Shown here: one piece after another, positions 48,130 to 56,648 of the stretch | Layout: each line of letters starts with the position of its first letter | Numbering within the stretch: position 1 is the stretch's first letter | Origin: Streptomyces sp. Ncost-T10-10d | GTDB lineage: Bacteria; Actinomycetota; Actinomycetes; Streptomycetales; Streptomycetaceae | NCBI RefSeq assembly: GCF_900091955.1 | Contig: NZ_FMDF01000129.1 | Location: 1 to 64,000 of the forward strand | Length of the DNA: 64,000 nucleotides | Direction of reading: 5' to 3' | The notes under the pieces: model-generated | Told to the model about the DNA's origin: nothing | Databases searched by the model: none | Seen by the model: only the letters and a program-made list of their open reading frames with translations | Made by a program: the position numbers and the translations under genes

Positions 48130-48554
48130 GCCCCTCGGCCGGTTCCGCCGGAGCACACCACCAGCGCGCCATCGAAGGAGCAGGTCGCGTGGCAACTGCC
48201 TCGCCGAAATCGGCGAAGTGACGGCACTGGATCAGCAACCTGCGCCCCGACCGATGGCGGTCCGGCCGGCCGGGTGCGCTGACGGTCAGATCCTCGTCGA
48301 GCGTTGAGTGCGGACTTTGCCGGCAGCCCGAGGACAGCCGTTTGCATGAAAGCGGTTCTACATCGCAGGAAGAACGGTGTTCGTGCTGTTTCAGTTCTCC
48401 ACGATCTGGAGCCGGCCGTGGATCTCCTGGCGCAGTCCGGGGCTGGCGAGACAGTCGCACGCGAACACCGTGCGCACGGCGCGGCCCTGGCTGCCACGTC
48501 CGTGGTCATGCCCGCGCGCTGTACTGGTGGCGCGCGGTCCGCAAGGATCCAACC
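48130..48554. other. Intergenic region with no gene recognised
   Basis: No convincing coding frame and no repeat that I can see on reading. Confidence 0.4.
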
Positions 48555-48850
48555 GTGAACGAATTCATAGCCAGCTTGCTCGGTGCCTTGGGGGGTGGCA
48601 GTTTCGCTGTCATCGGCGCTCGGGTTCAGACACGCGGCGCCTACGCTCACGCGAATGCCGCCCGGGAGGCTGTGAGGTATCAGGACCTGCAGTGGACTGC
48701 GCGGCGACCGGCGCAACGCCTACGCTGTCCTGTCCGGCGCCGAGGTGCGCAGGCAATCACGGTGGGCGGCGACTCAGGTCTCCACGGCCCGGCCGAACCC
48801 CTGCCTCAGGGCCCTGGTGGGCCGTTGGCGAGGTGCCTGCTGAGCAGGCC
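48555..48850 (+). pseudogene. Uncharacterised membrane-anchored protein, frameshifted fragment
   Basis: GTG at 48555 has AAGGA seven bases upstream and begins MNEFIASLLGALGGGSFAVI then GARVQTR, a short hydrophobic anchor seen in many small Streptomyces proteins. After about 35 codons the good frame shifts to RRNAYAVLSGAEVRRQSRW. The gene then ends without a conserved tail. It is a truncated hypothetical. Confidence 0.45.
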
Positions 48851-48923
48851 CTCTTCCAACGACCCCCAGCCCGAACGACGGGTGGGACTTTCGCCGCACG
48901 TCACTCTCCAGTGACTACTCCGT

Positions 48924-49217
48924 GAGTGCTGGGACAGGTCTCTTGTCGTGGATGTCCGTGTGACAAGTCCCTTAGGCCACAAGAGTCTTGCGGTGTCGCG
49001 CGGCCATGAGATCTGCCCACGGCGGCCGGTTGCCCGGTCGTCCGAGGTCCGCGAGCTCGGCGACGTGATGAACTTCCACCTCGTCGATCCGCCTGCAGGA
49101 ATCGCACCGTCCTGCGAGGCGACTTCGATGCTGTCGGTGTACTCCTTTGAGTGCTCCACCAAGTACAGAGATACGTGCACCAGTGGCCGTTGGTCGGTCG
49201 TCATCTGAGTTGGACAA
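48924..49217 (-). pseudogene. Group II intron maturase C-terminal (HNH) remnant
   Basis: The minus strand reads RLAGRCDSCRRIDEVEVHHV, AELADLGRPGNRPPWADLMA and ARHRKTLVA, a TAA stop, then GTCHTDIHDKRPVP. This matches the C-terminal HNH endonuclease domain of group II intron reverse transcriptases (C--C------EVHHV-KL-DL, RKTLV-C--CH--IH). The stop sits exactly where the third Cys is expected. The reverse transcriptase and X domains are absent. Confidence 0.6.
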
Positions 49218-49225
49218 CTCTCAGC

Positions 49226-49585
49226 TCACCAGGAAACCGGCCGCGCTTTTTCTGTCAGCGTGAGCGTCAGACAGCCGATCCAATCGCCGCTGTCTGGGTA
49301 GTCCCAGTTGTCGGCATCGGCCAGCAGCGTTGGCAGGTCCTCTCGCGTAATGGGCTTGCCGGGCTGGAAACCGCAACTCCCATCAGGAGCCGTCCAGGGA
49401 ATGATGCGACAGACCTCTATCCAACCTCTGTCAACGAGAGACAGGAGGATCGGGGCCAGCTCTGCGGCAGATGCCGATACGAGGGGTTCATCTAGATCAC
49501 CGCGGACACCTGGGAGTATGTCGATCTCGAACGCGTTGAGCATGAATGCGCTCTCTGAGGAGGACAAGCCGTCGGGAGGGTTCAC
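49226..49585 (-). CDS. Uncharacterised 119-residue protein
   Basis: The frame contains MLNAFEIDILPGVRGDLDEP, APILLSLVDRGWIEVCRIIP, GFQPGKPITREDLPTLLADA and SGDWIGCLTLTLTEKAR. Coding character is good and the sequence is soluble and acidic. It resembles small conserved Streptomyces proteins without known function. The start may be Met15 (MLNAFEID, base 49543) rather than Met1. It lies between two mobile-element remnants. Confidence 0.6.
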   Translation of the reverse strand: MNPPDGLSSSESAFMLNAFEIDILPGVRGDLDEPLVSASAAELAPILLSLVDRGWIEVCRIIPWTAPDGSCGFQPGKPITREDLPTLLADADNWDYPDSGDWIGCLTLTLTEKARPVSW

Positions 49586-49720
49586 TTCAAGATCATCCCA
49601 CCGCTGGTGGAAGCCTCAGCCAGAGGGTCCCGGCCCAGAGCCAGGCGGCTCTGGGCCGGGGTGCCTGTCGTCCAACTTCGGTGGATTCGCCCTCGGCTCA
49701 GTGTCACAAGGCAACCTGTC

Positions 49721-50395
49721 TCAGGCCGCGTCGTCGCGGTCTCGTTCGATGGCGGCGAGCCGGTTCTTGAGGCGGTAGCTGGGGCCGTTGATGGAGATGA
49801 CGTCGCAGTGGTGGAGAAGGCGGTCGAGGATGGCGGTGGCGAGGACTTCGTCACCGAACACCTGTCCCCATTCGCTGAAGGTTTTGTTCGAGGTCAGGAT
49901 GATCGAGCCCTTTTCGTAGCGCTTTGAGATCACCTGGAAGACTAGGTTGGCCTCGGCGCGTTCGAGGGGCTGGTAGCCCACCTCGGCGACCACGAGAACA
50001 GCCGGGCGGAGGTAGCTGCCGAGTTTGCTGGTCAGGCGCCCGGCGGCCTCGGCGGTCCTGAGGTTGCGGACCATGTCGTCAAGGCTCGTGAAGTAGATCG
50101 AGTAGCCGGCCCGGCAGGCTGCGACCGCGAGAGCGACGGCGAGGTGTGTCTTGCCCACTCCCGGAGGCCCGAGCAGGGCAGCGTTGGCCTTGGCCTCGAC
50201 GAAGGAGAGGGTGGCGAGGTCCTTGACTTTGCGCGGGTCGAGTTCGGGCTGGAACGAGAAGTCGTAGTCCTCGATCGTCTTGTGGTGCGGCAGTTTCGAG
50301 ATCCGCAGGCCGGTGCGGAAGCGGCGGTCGTCGCGGACGGCGAGTTCTTCGGAGAGGACCAGGTCGATGAGGTCGAGGTAGCCCATCGCCGCGAA
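49721..50395 (-). pseudogene. istB: IS21-type IstB helper ATPase, N-terminally truncated
   Basis: The frame begins at MGYLDLIDLVLSEELAVRDD and carries Walker A LLGPPGVGKTHLAVALA, the degraded Walker B LVVAEVGYQPLERAEAN (usual LVIDELGYLP), VFQVISKRYEKGSIILTSNK and EWGQVFGDEVLATAILDRLL, all IstB hallmarks. The first 40 or so residues are replaced by an ISL3 transposase fragment in another frame. The Walker B Asp is Ala, so ATPase function would be impaired. No istA is present. Confidence 0.75.
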
Positions 50396-50655
50396 CAACG
50401 AACGTTCTCGCAGTACAGTCGCCGCACCGTCAGCTCGATCAGTACCGGCCGATCCCCGACCGGCGTGTCGGCAAGGCTTCTTCCGTACGTGCTGTGCACC
50501 CGGTTGGACACCACCGCACACCCGGGACACGGCACCGCGGCCTCCCGGGTTTTTGCCACCATACGAATCACTCCGCACTCGAAGAACACGCGCTCCACCA
50601 GCAACTCGCTGAGGTGCGGAAACAGGTCACCGACCAGCGCATCACACCGCACCAC
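50396..50655 (-). pseudogene. ISL3-family transposase N-terminal fragment
   Basis: From GTG at 50655 the frame reads RCDALVGDLFPHLSELLVER, ECGVIRMVAKTREAAVPCPG, CAVVSNRVHSTYGRSLADTP and VRRLYCENVRC. This is the zinc-finger N-terminus of ISL3 transposases (CP-C---S-RVHS-Y-R-LAD-P). It ends abruptly at the junction with the IstB fragment, so one element interrupted or recombined with the other. The 289 bases to the next gene hold nothing assignable. Confidence 0.7.
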
Positions 50656-50944
50656 GGTCCCAGATGACGCTATGCCGCCGAGACGGAACCCCGTTGATCG
50701 CCTTCGCTGAGTAGGCCCGGAGCGCGGTGCCGGGATTGCTCCCGGTCCGTTTCTCCGGACCTCTCGCCGAACCCGCCGTGCGCCTCTCAACGCAACACGA
50801 TTCCGAGCACAAGGCGTCAGCCTGCCACTGCGAGGGTGCGTATCGGTGGGATGACCGATGTGCGGGGGGTGGGGGCATGGCCATAGTCCTCGGGAGATTG
50901 TTCGCGGGTGGCCGTGGTGCGCCCGGTTTTCGAAAGGACCTTCT

Positions 50945-52648
50945 GTGGACACATATGCGGATCTGGTGTTTTTTGGCGGGCGAGTGGTCACCGTCGATGC
51001 GGAGTTCTCCGTCGCCTCGGCCCTGGCAGTGACCGGTGGGGTCATCAGTGCCGTCGGTGAGCGGGACGACGTCGCGCCGCTCGTCGGACCCGGCACCCGC
51101 GTCGTCGACCTGCGAGGGGCGACGCTGCTTCCCGGTATCAACGATTCCCATCTGCACGGATGCGCCTTCGGCATGTCGACGCCGCCGCTCTCCCTCGACC
51201 TCGGCCATCCCGCCGTGTCCTCCCTCGCGGACGTGGCCGAGGCGGTACGGAAGGCCGTCGGGCGGGTTCCGGGCGGGCAGTGGATCACGGGGCACGGCTG
51301 GGACACCGGTTACCTCGACGAGTGCGTCTCCGATCCGTCGCGGCTGCCCTCGCGGCGCGACCTCGACGTCGTGAGTCCGGACCACCCCGTCGTCCTGTAC
51401 TCCTTCTCCGGGCACGCCACCTGGGTCAACTCCAAGGCACTGGAACTCATCGGGATCGGCCGGCACACTGCCGCGCCGCCCGGCGGGGCCATCGTCATGG
51501 ACGAAGCCGGGGAGCCGACCGGGCTGCTCCACGAGGGGGCCCAGGCACTCGTCCAGAACGTGCTGCCGCCGCTCAGCCGACAGGAGCGGACCGACGCGAT
51601 CAAGTCGACCCTCGCCACGCTTGCCCGGCTCGGCGTGACCAGCTACACCGAGCCCGGACTCGGCCCCGGCGGCGACGGCATCATGCGGGGCGCGCTCGGC
51701 GCGGAAACCCTCGACGTCTACCGCCGGCTGCTGGCCGACGGCGAACTGACCGCCCGCCTCGGCGTCCTGCTCCTGCCCACAGGTATGGCCAGCACCGCCG
51801 AGGAGTTCGCCCGCACCCTCACCGCCCTCGGCGAGTCCGGTGATGCCGATCCGCGTCGCCTCGCGATCCACGGGGTCAAGATCTTCGCCGACGGCATCGT
51901 CCCCAACAAGACGTCCTGGATGCACGAGCCGTACGTCGGCGGCGGCTGTGGCTCCCTGTGCGTCGGCGGCGAGACCGACGCCGAGCGGACCGCCGAGATC
52001 GACACCATGATCCGGCATGCCCACGCCGCCGGGCACCAGTTGGGTGTCCACGTCACCGGCGACCGGGCGTGCGACACTGTTGCGGACGCCTTCGCCGCTG
52101 CCGTGGCCGAGCACCCGCGGCCCGACGCCCGCCACTACGTCATCCATGGCGACTTCCTTACCGCGCACAGCATGAAGGTGCTGGCCGCGCACGGCTTCGG
52201 CGTCAACATGAACCCCACCATCAAGTGGACCGTCGCCGACATGGAGGAGGAGTTCGTCGGCGCCGAGCGGGCCGCGTACGCATGGCCCTACCGCGATGCC
52301 ATCGACGCCGGCGTGCGGGTCGCGAGCGGCTCCGACGCGCCCGTCACGTCCCCGGACTGGCGGCAGGGCATCGCGACCATGGTGCTGCGCGAGTCGAAGG
52401 CCGCCGGCCGGGTCAGCGGCCCGGAGCAGCGCATCGGCCTGGCCGAGGCGATCCGTACGTACACGATCGACGCGGCCTGGCAGGACTTCGCCGACGACTG
52501 GAAGGGCTCCCTGGAGCCGGGCAAGGTCGCCGACCTCTGCGTGCTCGACGGGGACCTGCTCATCGCCGACCCCCACGACATCCCGGAGATGCCCGTCGTC
52601 CTCACCGTCGTGGACGGGCAGGTCGTGCACGACACCCTTCGCGATTGA
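50945..52648 (+). CDS. Amidohydrolase-family protein (YtcJ-like)
   Basis: The 567-residue enzyme has the N-terminal composite sheet (ADLVFFGGRVVTVDAEFSVA), metal-binding LLPGINDSHLHGCAFG (HxH), GVHVTGDRACDTVADAF, HYVIHGDFL and VASGSDAPVTSPDW, with SLEPGKVADLCVLDGD at the end. YtcJ-type amidohydrolases cleave amides of unknown natural substrates with one or two metal ions. GTG at 50945 has AAGGACC six bases upstream; the frame is open to 50858. A LuxR-type gene begins 31 bases downstream in the same direction. Confidence 0.9.
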   Translation: MDTYADLVFFGGRVVTVDAEFSVASALAVTGGVISAVGERDDVAPLVGPGTRVVDLRGATLLPGINDSHLHGCAFGMSTPPLSLDLGHPAVSSLADVAEAVRKAVGRVPGGQWITGHGWDTGYLDECVSDPSRLPSRRDLDVVSPDHPVVLYSFSGHATWVNSKALELIGIGRHTAAPPGGAIVMDEAGEPTGLLHEGAQALVQNVLPPLSRQERTDAIKSTLATLARLGVTSYTEPGLGPGGDGIMRGALGAETLDVYRRLLADGELTARLGVLLLPTGMASTAEEFARTLTALGESGDADPRRLAIHGVKIFADGIVPNKTSWMHEPYVGGGCGSLCVGGETDAERTAEIDTMIRHAHAAGHQLGVHVTGDRACDTVADAFAAAVAEHPRPDARHYVIHGDFLTAHSMKVLAAHGFGVNMNPTIKWTVADMEEEFVGAERAAYAWPYRDAIDAGVRVASGSDAPVTSPDWRQGIATMVLRESKAAGRVSGPEQRIGLAEAIRTYTIDAAWQDFADDWKGSLEPGKVADLCVLDGDLLIADPHDIPEMPVVLTVVDGQVVHDTLRD

Positions 52649-52679
52649 CGTATTCCGGGCAGATGATCATGCTTGGAGG

Positions 52680-53453
52680 ATGGCAGCGGAGCGGAGCAGG
52701 GCAGACATCCTGGACGCGGCCGTCCACGTCCGTGAGGCCGCCAGGAGCGCCACGAGCGGCGCGGCCGGCGTCGACACGGTCCTGGCGGCGTTGTCGGAGG
52801 TGATGGAGTACGACCACGCCTCCTTGGCCCGGTGGGATCCGCTGCGCCGGCGCCACACCACCCTGGCCGGGAGCTACCCGGACGACGCCACCGCCTACAT
52901 CGAGACCCGCCTCCACCACGACCCGGTGTTCCCGGTGCTGCGCAGCCCGGCCCGAGGCGGTCTCTGGCTCAGGGACGTCCCCCGGCAGCTCCTGGCGGCA
53001 TCCCCTGGTTTTCAGGAGGTGTTGTGTCCCCTCGGTATCGAGGACGGCGTGGCTCAGTGCCTTTTCGCCGCCGACGGCCGGTACGTCGGGATGCTGAACG
53101 TCAGCACCCGCCGGCAGCGGCGCGCGCCCGATCCGGCGCGCGCCGTGGTCACCCTGCTCACCGAGGCCCTCGCCGCCGCCGTCGGCCCCCGCACAGGCCC
53201 GCCGTCCGAGGAGATCGCTGCGGCCGACACCGCCGCGGACGCGCGGCGGCCTGGCGGACTCTCGCCACGGGAGCTCCAGGTGCTGGCCGAACTGACCGCC
53301 GGCCGCACCAACCGGGAGATCGCCGAGCGGCTGTACATCACGCCGCGCACCGTAGGAACCCACATCGAGCACATCCTCGCCAAGCTCGACCTCCCCAACC
53401 GCGCGGCCGCCGCCGCCCGAGCCGCCGCTTGGGGAATCGAACCCTCCCGCTGA
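52680..53453 (+). CDS. LuxR-family transcriptional regulator with GAF-like N-domain
   Basis: The 257-residue protein has an N-terminal sensor-like domain (YDHASLARWDPLRRRH, DVPRQLLAASPGFQEVLCPL, FAADGRYVGMLNVS) and a C-terminal LuxR HTH (LSPRELQVLAELTAGRTNRE and IAERLYITPRTVGTHIEHIL). The signalling ligand is unknown. It follows the amidohydrolase gene at 31 bases, so it may regulate it or be co-transcribed. ATG at 52680 has GGAGG touching it, an unusually short spacing; ATG at 52803 is a weaker alternative. Confidence 0.82.
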   Translation: MAAERSRADILDAAVHVREAARSATSGAAGVDTVLAALSEVMEYDHASLARWDPLRRRHTTLAGSYPDDATAYIETRLHHDPVFPVLRSPARGGLWLRDVPRQLLAASPGFQEVLCPLGIEDGVAQCLFAADGRYVGMLNVSTRRQRRAPDPARAVVTLLTEALAAAVGPRTGPPSEEIAAADTAADARRPGGLSPRELQVLAELTAGRTNREIAERLYITPRTVGTHIEHILAKLDLPNRAAAAARAAAWGIEPSR

Positions 53454-53638
53454 CGCGAGCCCGACAGCGCAAAACGCTCGGCTTGCGGGCATGCCCTGCG
53501 GGACACTCCGTTTCCTCACCTGCTGGGGCGACAGCAGCGGGTTGAGGCATGTCCAGTGCGGTCCCACGCCTGCGGGCTGGACGATCTTGTGCTGCCGTGC
53601 GCGCTGCCCGCTCCGTGCTCAACCCGCCAACAAGGCAA

Positions 53639-53676
53639 GGAGCGCTTCATCCGGCCGGTGAGCGCTTCACTTGGCC
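53639..53676 (-). repeat. Left IS21-end-like repeat pair
   Basis: Read on the minus strand there are two copies of a related 18-mer: GGCCAAGTGAAGCGCTCA (53659-53676) and GGCCGGATGAAGCGCTCC (53639-53656), two bases apart. Tandem copies of such a motif form the ends of IS21-family elements. An inverted counterpart lies at 54728-54767 on the other side of the hydrolase gene. Confidence 0.5.
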
Positions 53677-53825
53677 AGTCCTGAGGACCGCGGCCGCGTC
53701 CTGGAATCCTGGGCCGCGTGTCTGACCGCCCCCTTGCCCTTGCCTCTTCCGTACTGAGAGGTCTTTTGCGTGGCCCATCGGCGTTCACTGGAATAGATTG
53801 GGACGATCTGTCACATGGGGGTGTG

Positions 53826-54683
53826 ATGCCACAGATCGTGCTGTCGTCGGGAACGATCGACTATCAAGACACTGGCGGCGACGGGCCGGTGCTGGTGTTC
53901 TGCCACGGCCTGCCGATGAACGAGACACAGTGGCGCAAAGTGATACCCCTGCTGAATGGGTATCGCTGCATTCTGCCCACGCTGCCCCTCGGCGGACATC
54001 GCCAACCGATGACCCCGGACGCCGACCTGTCGCAGCGCGGTGTCGCACTGCTCTTGGGCGAGTTCATCGAAGGGCTCGACCTTGATGACGTGACACTCGT
54101 CCTCAACGACTGGGGCGGTGGCCAGTTCCTGGTGTCGGAGGGGAAATCCCAGCGGGTCGCGCGCCTGGTGCTGGTGGCCTGCGAGGCGTTCGACAATTTT
54201 CCCCCTGGACCCGCCAAAGCGGCGGCCGCAGTGTGCAGGGTTCCCGGTGGCGTCTGGCTCCTGACGCGCCTCATGCGTATCCCCTCGTTCCGGAACAACC
54301 GCAACGGATACGGCGGGATGAGCCTGCGCGGGATCCCGGACGAGATCATGGACGGCTGGTTCGCCCCCGCAACCCGCAGCAGGGCCATTCGCAGGGATTT
54401 CGCCAAGTTCGCCACCTCGGCGCCCAAGCGTGAAACCTTGCTGGCCTGGAGCGAGCGACTGCGTGGCTTCGACCGCCCGGTACTGGTCGTCTGGGCGACC
54501 GAGGACAGATTGATGCCGCGTGAGCACGGCCGTCGACTGGCCGAGCTGTACCCGCAGGGCCGGTTGGTCGAGATCGCTGACTCGTCCACCCTCGTCCCTG
54601 AGGACCAGCCCGAACGACTCGCCGAAGTGCTCACCGACTTCCTGATCCAGACCGGAGCGGAGCCGGTCCGACACGCCGGCTGA
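53826..54683 (+). CDS. Alpha/beta hydrolase (haloalkane-dehalogenase-like)
   Basis: The 285-residue protein starts MPQIVLSSGTIDYQDTGGDG and has LVFCHGLPMNETQWRKV, nucleophile elbow LVLNDWGGGQFL (Asp, not Ser) and PVLVVWATEDRLMPREHGRR. An Asp nucleophile in NDWGG is typical of haloalkane dehalogenases and epoxide hydrolases. The usual catalytic His is not seen: IADSSTLVPEDQPERLAEVL has Thr where H is expected. ATG at 53826 follows a GTG at 53823; the frame is open to 53718. It lies between inverted IS21-like repeats. Activity is uncertain. Confidence 0.8.
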   Translation: MPQIVLSSGTIDYQDTGGDGPVLVFCHGLPMNETQWRKVIPLLNGYRCILPTLPLGGHRQPMTPDADLSQRGVALLLGEFIEGLDLDDVTLVLNDWGGGQFLVSEGKSQRVARLVLVACEAFDNFPPGPAKAAAAVCRVPGGVWLLTRLMRIPSFRNNRNGYGGMSLRGIPDEIMDGWFAPATRSRAIRRDFAKFATSAPKRETLLAWSERLRGFDRPVLVVWATEDRLMPREHGRRLAELYPQGRLVEIADSSTLVPEDQPERLAEVLTDFLIQTGAEPVRHAG

Positions 54684-54727
54684 GTCGAGAGCGGTAGGCG
54701 GACCTGACCACCCCCAACCACCACGCT

Positions 54728-54767
54728 CGCCAACTGAAGTGCTCACACCGGCCAACTGTGCCGCTCA
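54728..54767 (+). repeat. Right IS21-end-like repeat pair
   Basis: Two plus-strand copies, CGCCAACTGAAGTGCTCA (54728-54745) and GGCCAACTGTGCCGCTCA (54750-54767), face the copies at 53639-53676 in inverted orientation. The stop codon of the decayed DUF2326 gene falls inside the second copy. Confidence 0.5.
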
Positions 54768-55926
54768 GTCACAAGGCTCCGCCTGGCGCTGTGCGACGGA
54801 GGTCTGCCTCGTGCCGATGGTTTTGGAGCGGAAGCCGAAGATGAGGCCGCCGGTTTCGTGTTCGCCGGTGAGGCGGGGGTTGCGGATGTATGGCTCGGGA
54901 TCGAAGCCGGGTCGGGAAGCCATGCCCGGGCTGTCGGTGTTGATCGCGACGATGTACTGCAGGTTCTCCTCCTCGGTGACTTCGGCGGCAACTTTCGGTG
55001 CAGCGGCGACTTGCCGGTCGCCGGCACCGTCGTAGGGGTGGCTGTCGTGGATGAGGAAGTCGGGGTCACGGCCGTGCCGGTGTGCCAGGACGCGAGGGGC
55101 AGGTCGAAACAGAAGATGCTTGCTGATGCATCGGCTGCCGTCGCTGTCGATGCACGGAGTGATGGTCAGGTTGTTGCGGCCGGCCTCGATGGCGAGGTAG
55201 GTCTCACGTCATTCCCCGTAGAGATGCTGGGCGTAGTGAGAGAACAGCAGGATGGCTTCGTCGGTTTGCCGACGGCACTCCTGGAGATCGGTGTCGACTG
55301 CCTGCCGCAGTTCCATGCTTTTCGCGGTGATCTGCCGGGCACTGGCTTCGAGGGTCTGTGCCGCTTCGAAGCGGTGACGCAGAGCGCTGGAGCGCGGCCT
55401 CTTCGCGCCCAAGAGTCGTCTGTACGGACGTGAGAGCCTCCGGAGTTCCTCCCTCGGCTGGATCTCGAAGGAGGCGAGCCTGGTCCTCGCCCAAGCGCGC
55501 CCGCTCGGAGTGGCATGAACGGAGCCGTTCAGCGAGCTCGGCCATCTCTTCACCCAGGAAGTGCCGACTTACGGACCACTGGGTGATGGATGGTTTCACA
55601 TCCTCGAACCGCCGACGGACCTGATCGTCGAGGGCGATGCCGAGCTCGCGATGGACAGGCTCGAGGTAGTCGACCTCGATATCCGTGGTCTCGGCGACAG
55701 GTGCCTGGAGCTCCTCGAGATTGTGCCGGTCGATCACATCCTCCTGCGCCGGCTGCTTGATACGGCGGCTGGCCTGGTCCGCTCTGTCCTTGAGATGTTC
55801 GTATTCGGGGACGACCTGAAAGGCCCCCGATTCGGGGAGAGGCGCGGCGCGGCATGGGGGCTCATTGACGGGTGCCCGGAGGGGTTGACCAGTGCCACAC
55901 TCGCTCTTATCGTTCTTCGATAACAT
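54765..55926 (-). pseudogene. DUF2326-family protein (ABC-3C type component), decayed
   Basis: Minus-strand frames read EYEHLKDRADQASRRIKQPA, NLEELQAPVAETTDIEVDYL, EPVHRELGIALDDQVRRRFE and DVKPS, then EEMAELAERLRSCHSERARL. Other frames give QTLEASARQITAKSMELRQA, DEAILLFSHYAQHLYGE and IEAGRNNLTITPCIDSDGSR, then HRHGRDPDFLIHDSH, EVTEEENLQYIVAINTDS and RLTGEHETGGLIFGFR. This is the coiled-coil and RecN-like C-terminal part of DUF2326 proteins, which occur in ABC-3C anti-phage systems. At least four frame changes and a missing N-terminus make it dead. Confidence 0.65.
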
Positions 55927-55937
55927 CGATTTTCGAT
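55885..55937 (+). promoter_or_regulatory. Promoter with overlapping inverted repeats for the DUF2975/XRE pair
   Basis: TTGACC (55885-55890) and TATCGT (55908-55913) are spaced by 17 bases, a good sigma-70-type promoter. The -10 box overlaps the inverted repeat TATCG-TTCTT-CGATA (55908-55922). A second inverted repeat ATCGA-TTT-TCGAT follows at 55925-55937. Both are likely operators for the XRE regulator, 19 or more bases before the ATG at 55956. Confidence 0.55.
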
Positions 55938-55955
55938 ACGAGGGGGCGGTTGCTG

Positions 55956-56648
55956 ATGCCTGCTGAGGTGCAGAGAATCAAGGGGACCAAGTTGCCGGAC
56001 GCACCGCCGTCGAGCGGCGACCACACCGAGGCCAGGCTGCTGGAGCCGGTCGCCACTGTGGTCCGGGGCGTCTACCGACTGTTTCTCGTGGGCCTCGTCG
56101 TCGGTGCCGTGGGACCCCTGGTCGGCACCAAGCTGGGCCTGACGTGGGGTGGTCCGAACGTGTGTGCCGAGTCCCGCTCGGACTTCAGCACGGACGGGTT
56201 CACCGGCAGGTTCCGGCCCCATGCGGGGGTCGAGGTCATGACCCGCCCGTCCTACTGCACTGATCACGCCGACGGTGCTCAGCGGCTGTTCGACTTCCTC
56301 GGCGGCTTCCCCTCGTTGCTGCTGGTCCTGGGTATCCTGTTCCTGCTCAACCGCTTGATACAGGGAGCGTCCCGCGAGGGCGTCTTCACCACACGGACCG
56401 CCGAGCACCTGCGGATCGCCGGCTGGTGGCTGCTTCTCGGCTGCCTGGTCGCAGAGGTGGTGGAAGCCGGCGCGCACGCGGCGCTACTGGCGACCCTGAC
56501 CCAGGACTACACCTTCACTGCGGACAGTTGGCTGGCGGCCTGGCAGCCGCCCTACGCACTCGTCTTCACGGCCCTGGGCATCCTCACGTTCGCCCGCATC
56601 ATGCGCGCCGGGGTGGCCATGCGGGAGGATCTGGAAGGGACGGTGTGA
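55956..56648 (+). CDS. DUF2975-family membrane protein
   Basis: The 230-residue protein has four transmembrane segments, seen in LFLVGLVVGAVGPLVGTKLG, LGGFPSLLLVLGILFLLNRL, WWLLLGCLVAEVVEAGAHAA and ALVFTALGILTFARIM. FTTRTAEHLRIAGW is the typical DUF2975 segment before helix three. ATG at 55956 follows AGGGGG by about nine bases. Its stop overlaps the ATG of the XRE gene (TGATG). DUF2975 proteins are often encoded with a small Cro/CI-type regulator, as here (YoaS-YozG type). Function is unknown. Confidence 0.85.
   Translation: MPAEVQRIKGTKLPDAPPSSGDHTEARLLEPVATVVRGVYRLFLVGLVVGAVGPLVGTKLGLTWGGPNVCAESRSDFSTDGFTGRFRPHAGVEVMTRPSYCTDHADGAQRLFDFLGGFPSLLLVLGILFLLNRLIQGASREGVFTTRTAEHLRIAGWWLLLGCLVAEVVEAGAHAALLATLTQDYTFTADSWLAAWQPPYALVFTALGILTFARIMRAGVAMREDLEGTV

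Noticed and set aside
50642..51307. Long minus-strand frame opposite the amidohydrolase
   Set aside because: No domain signature. The plus strand carries a full metal-dependent hydrolase with a ribosome binding site.
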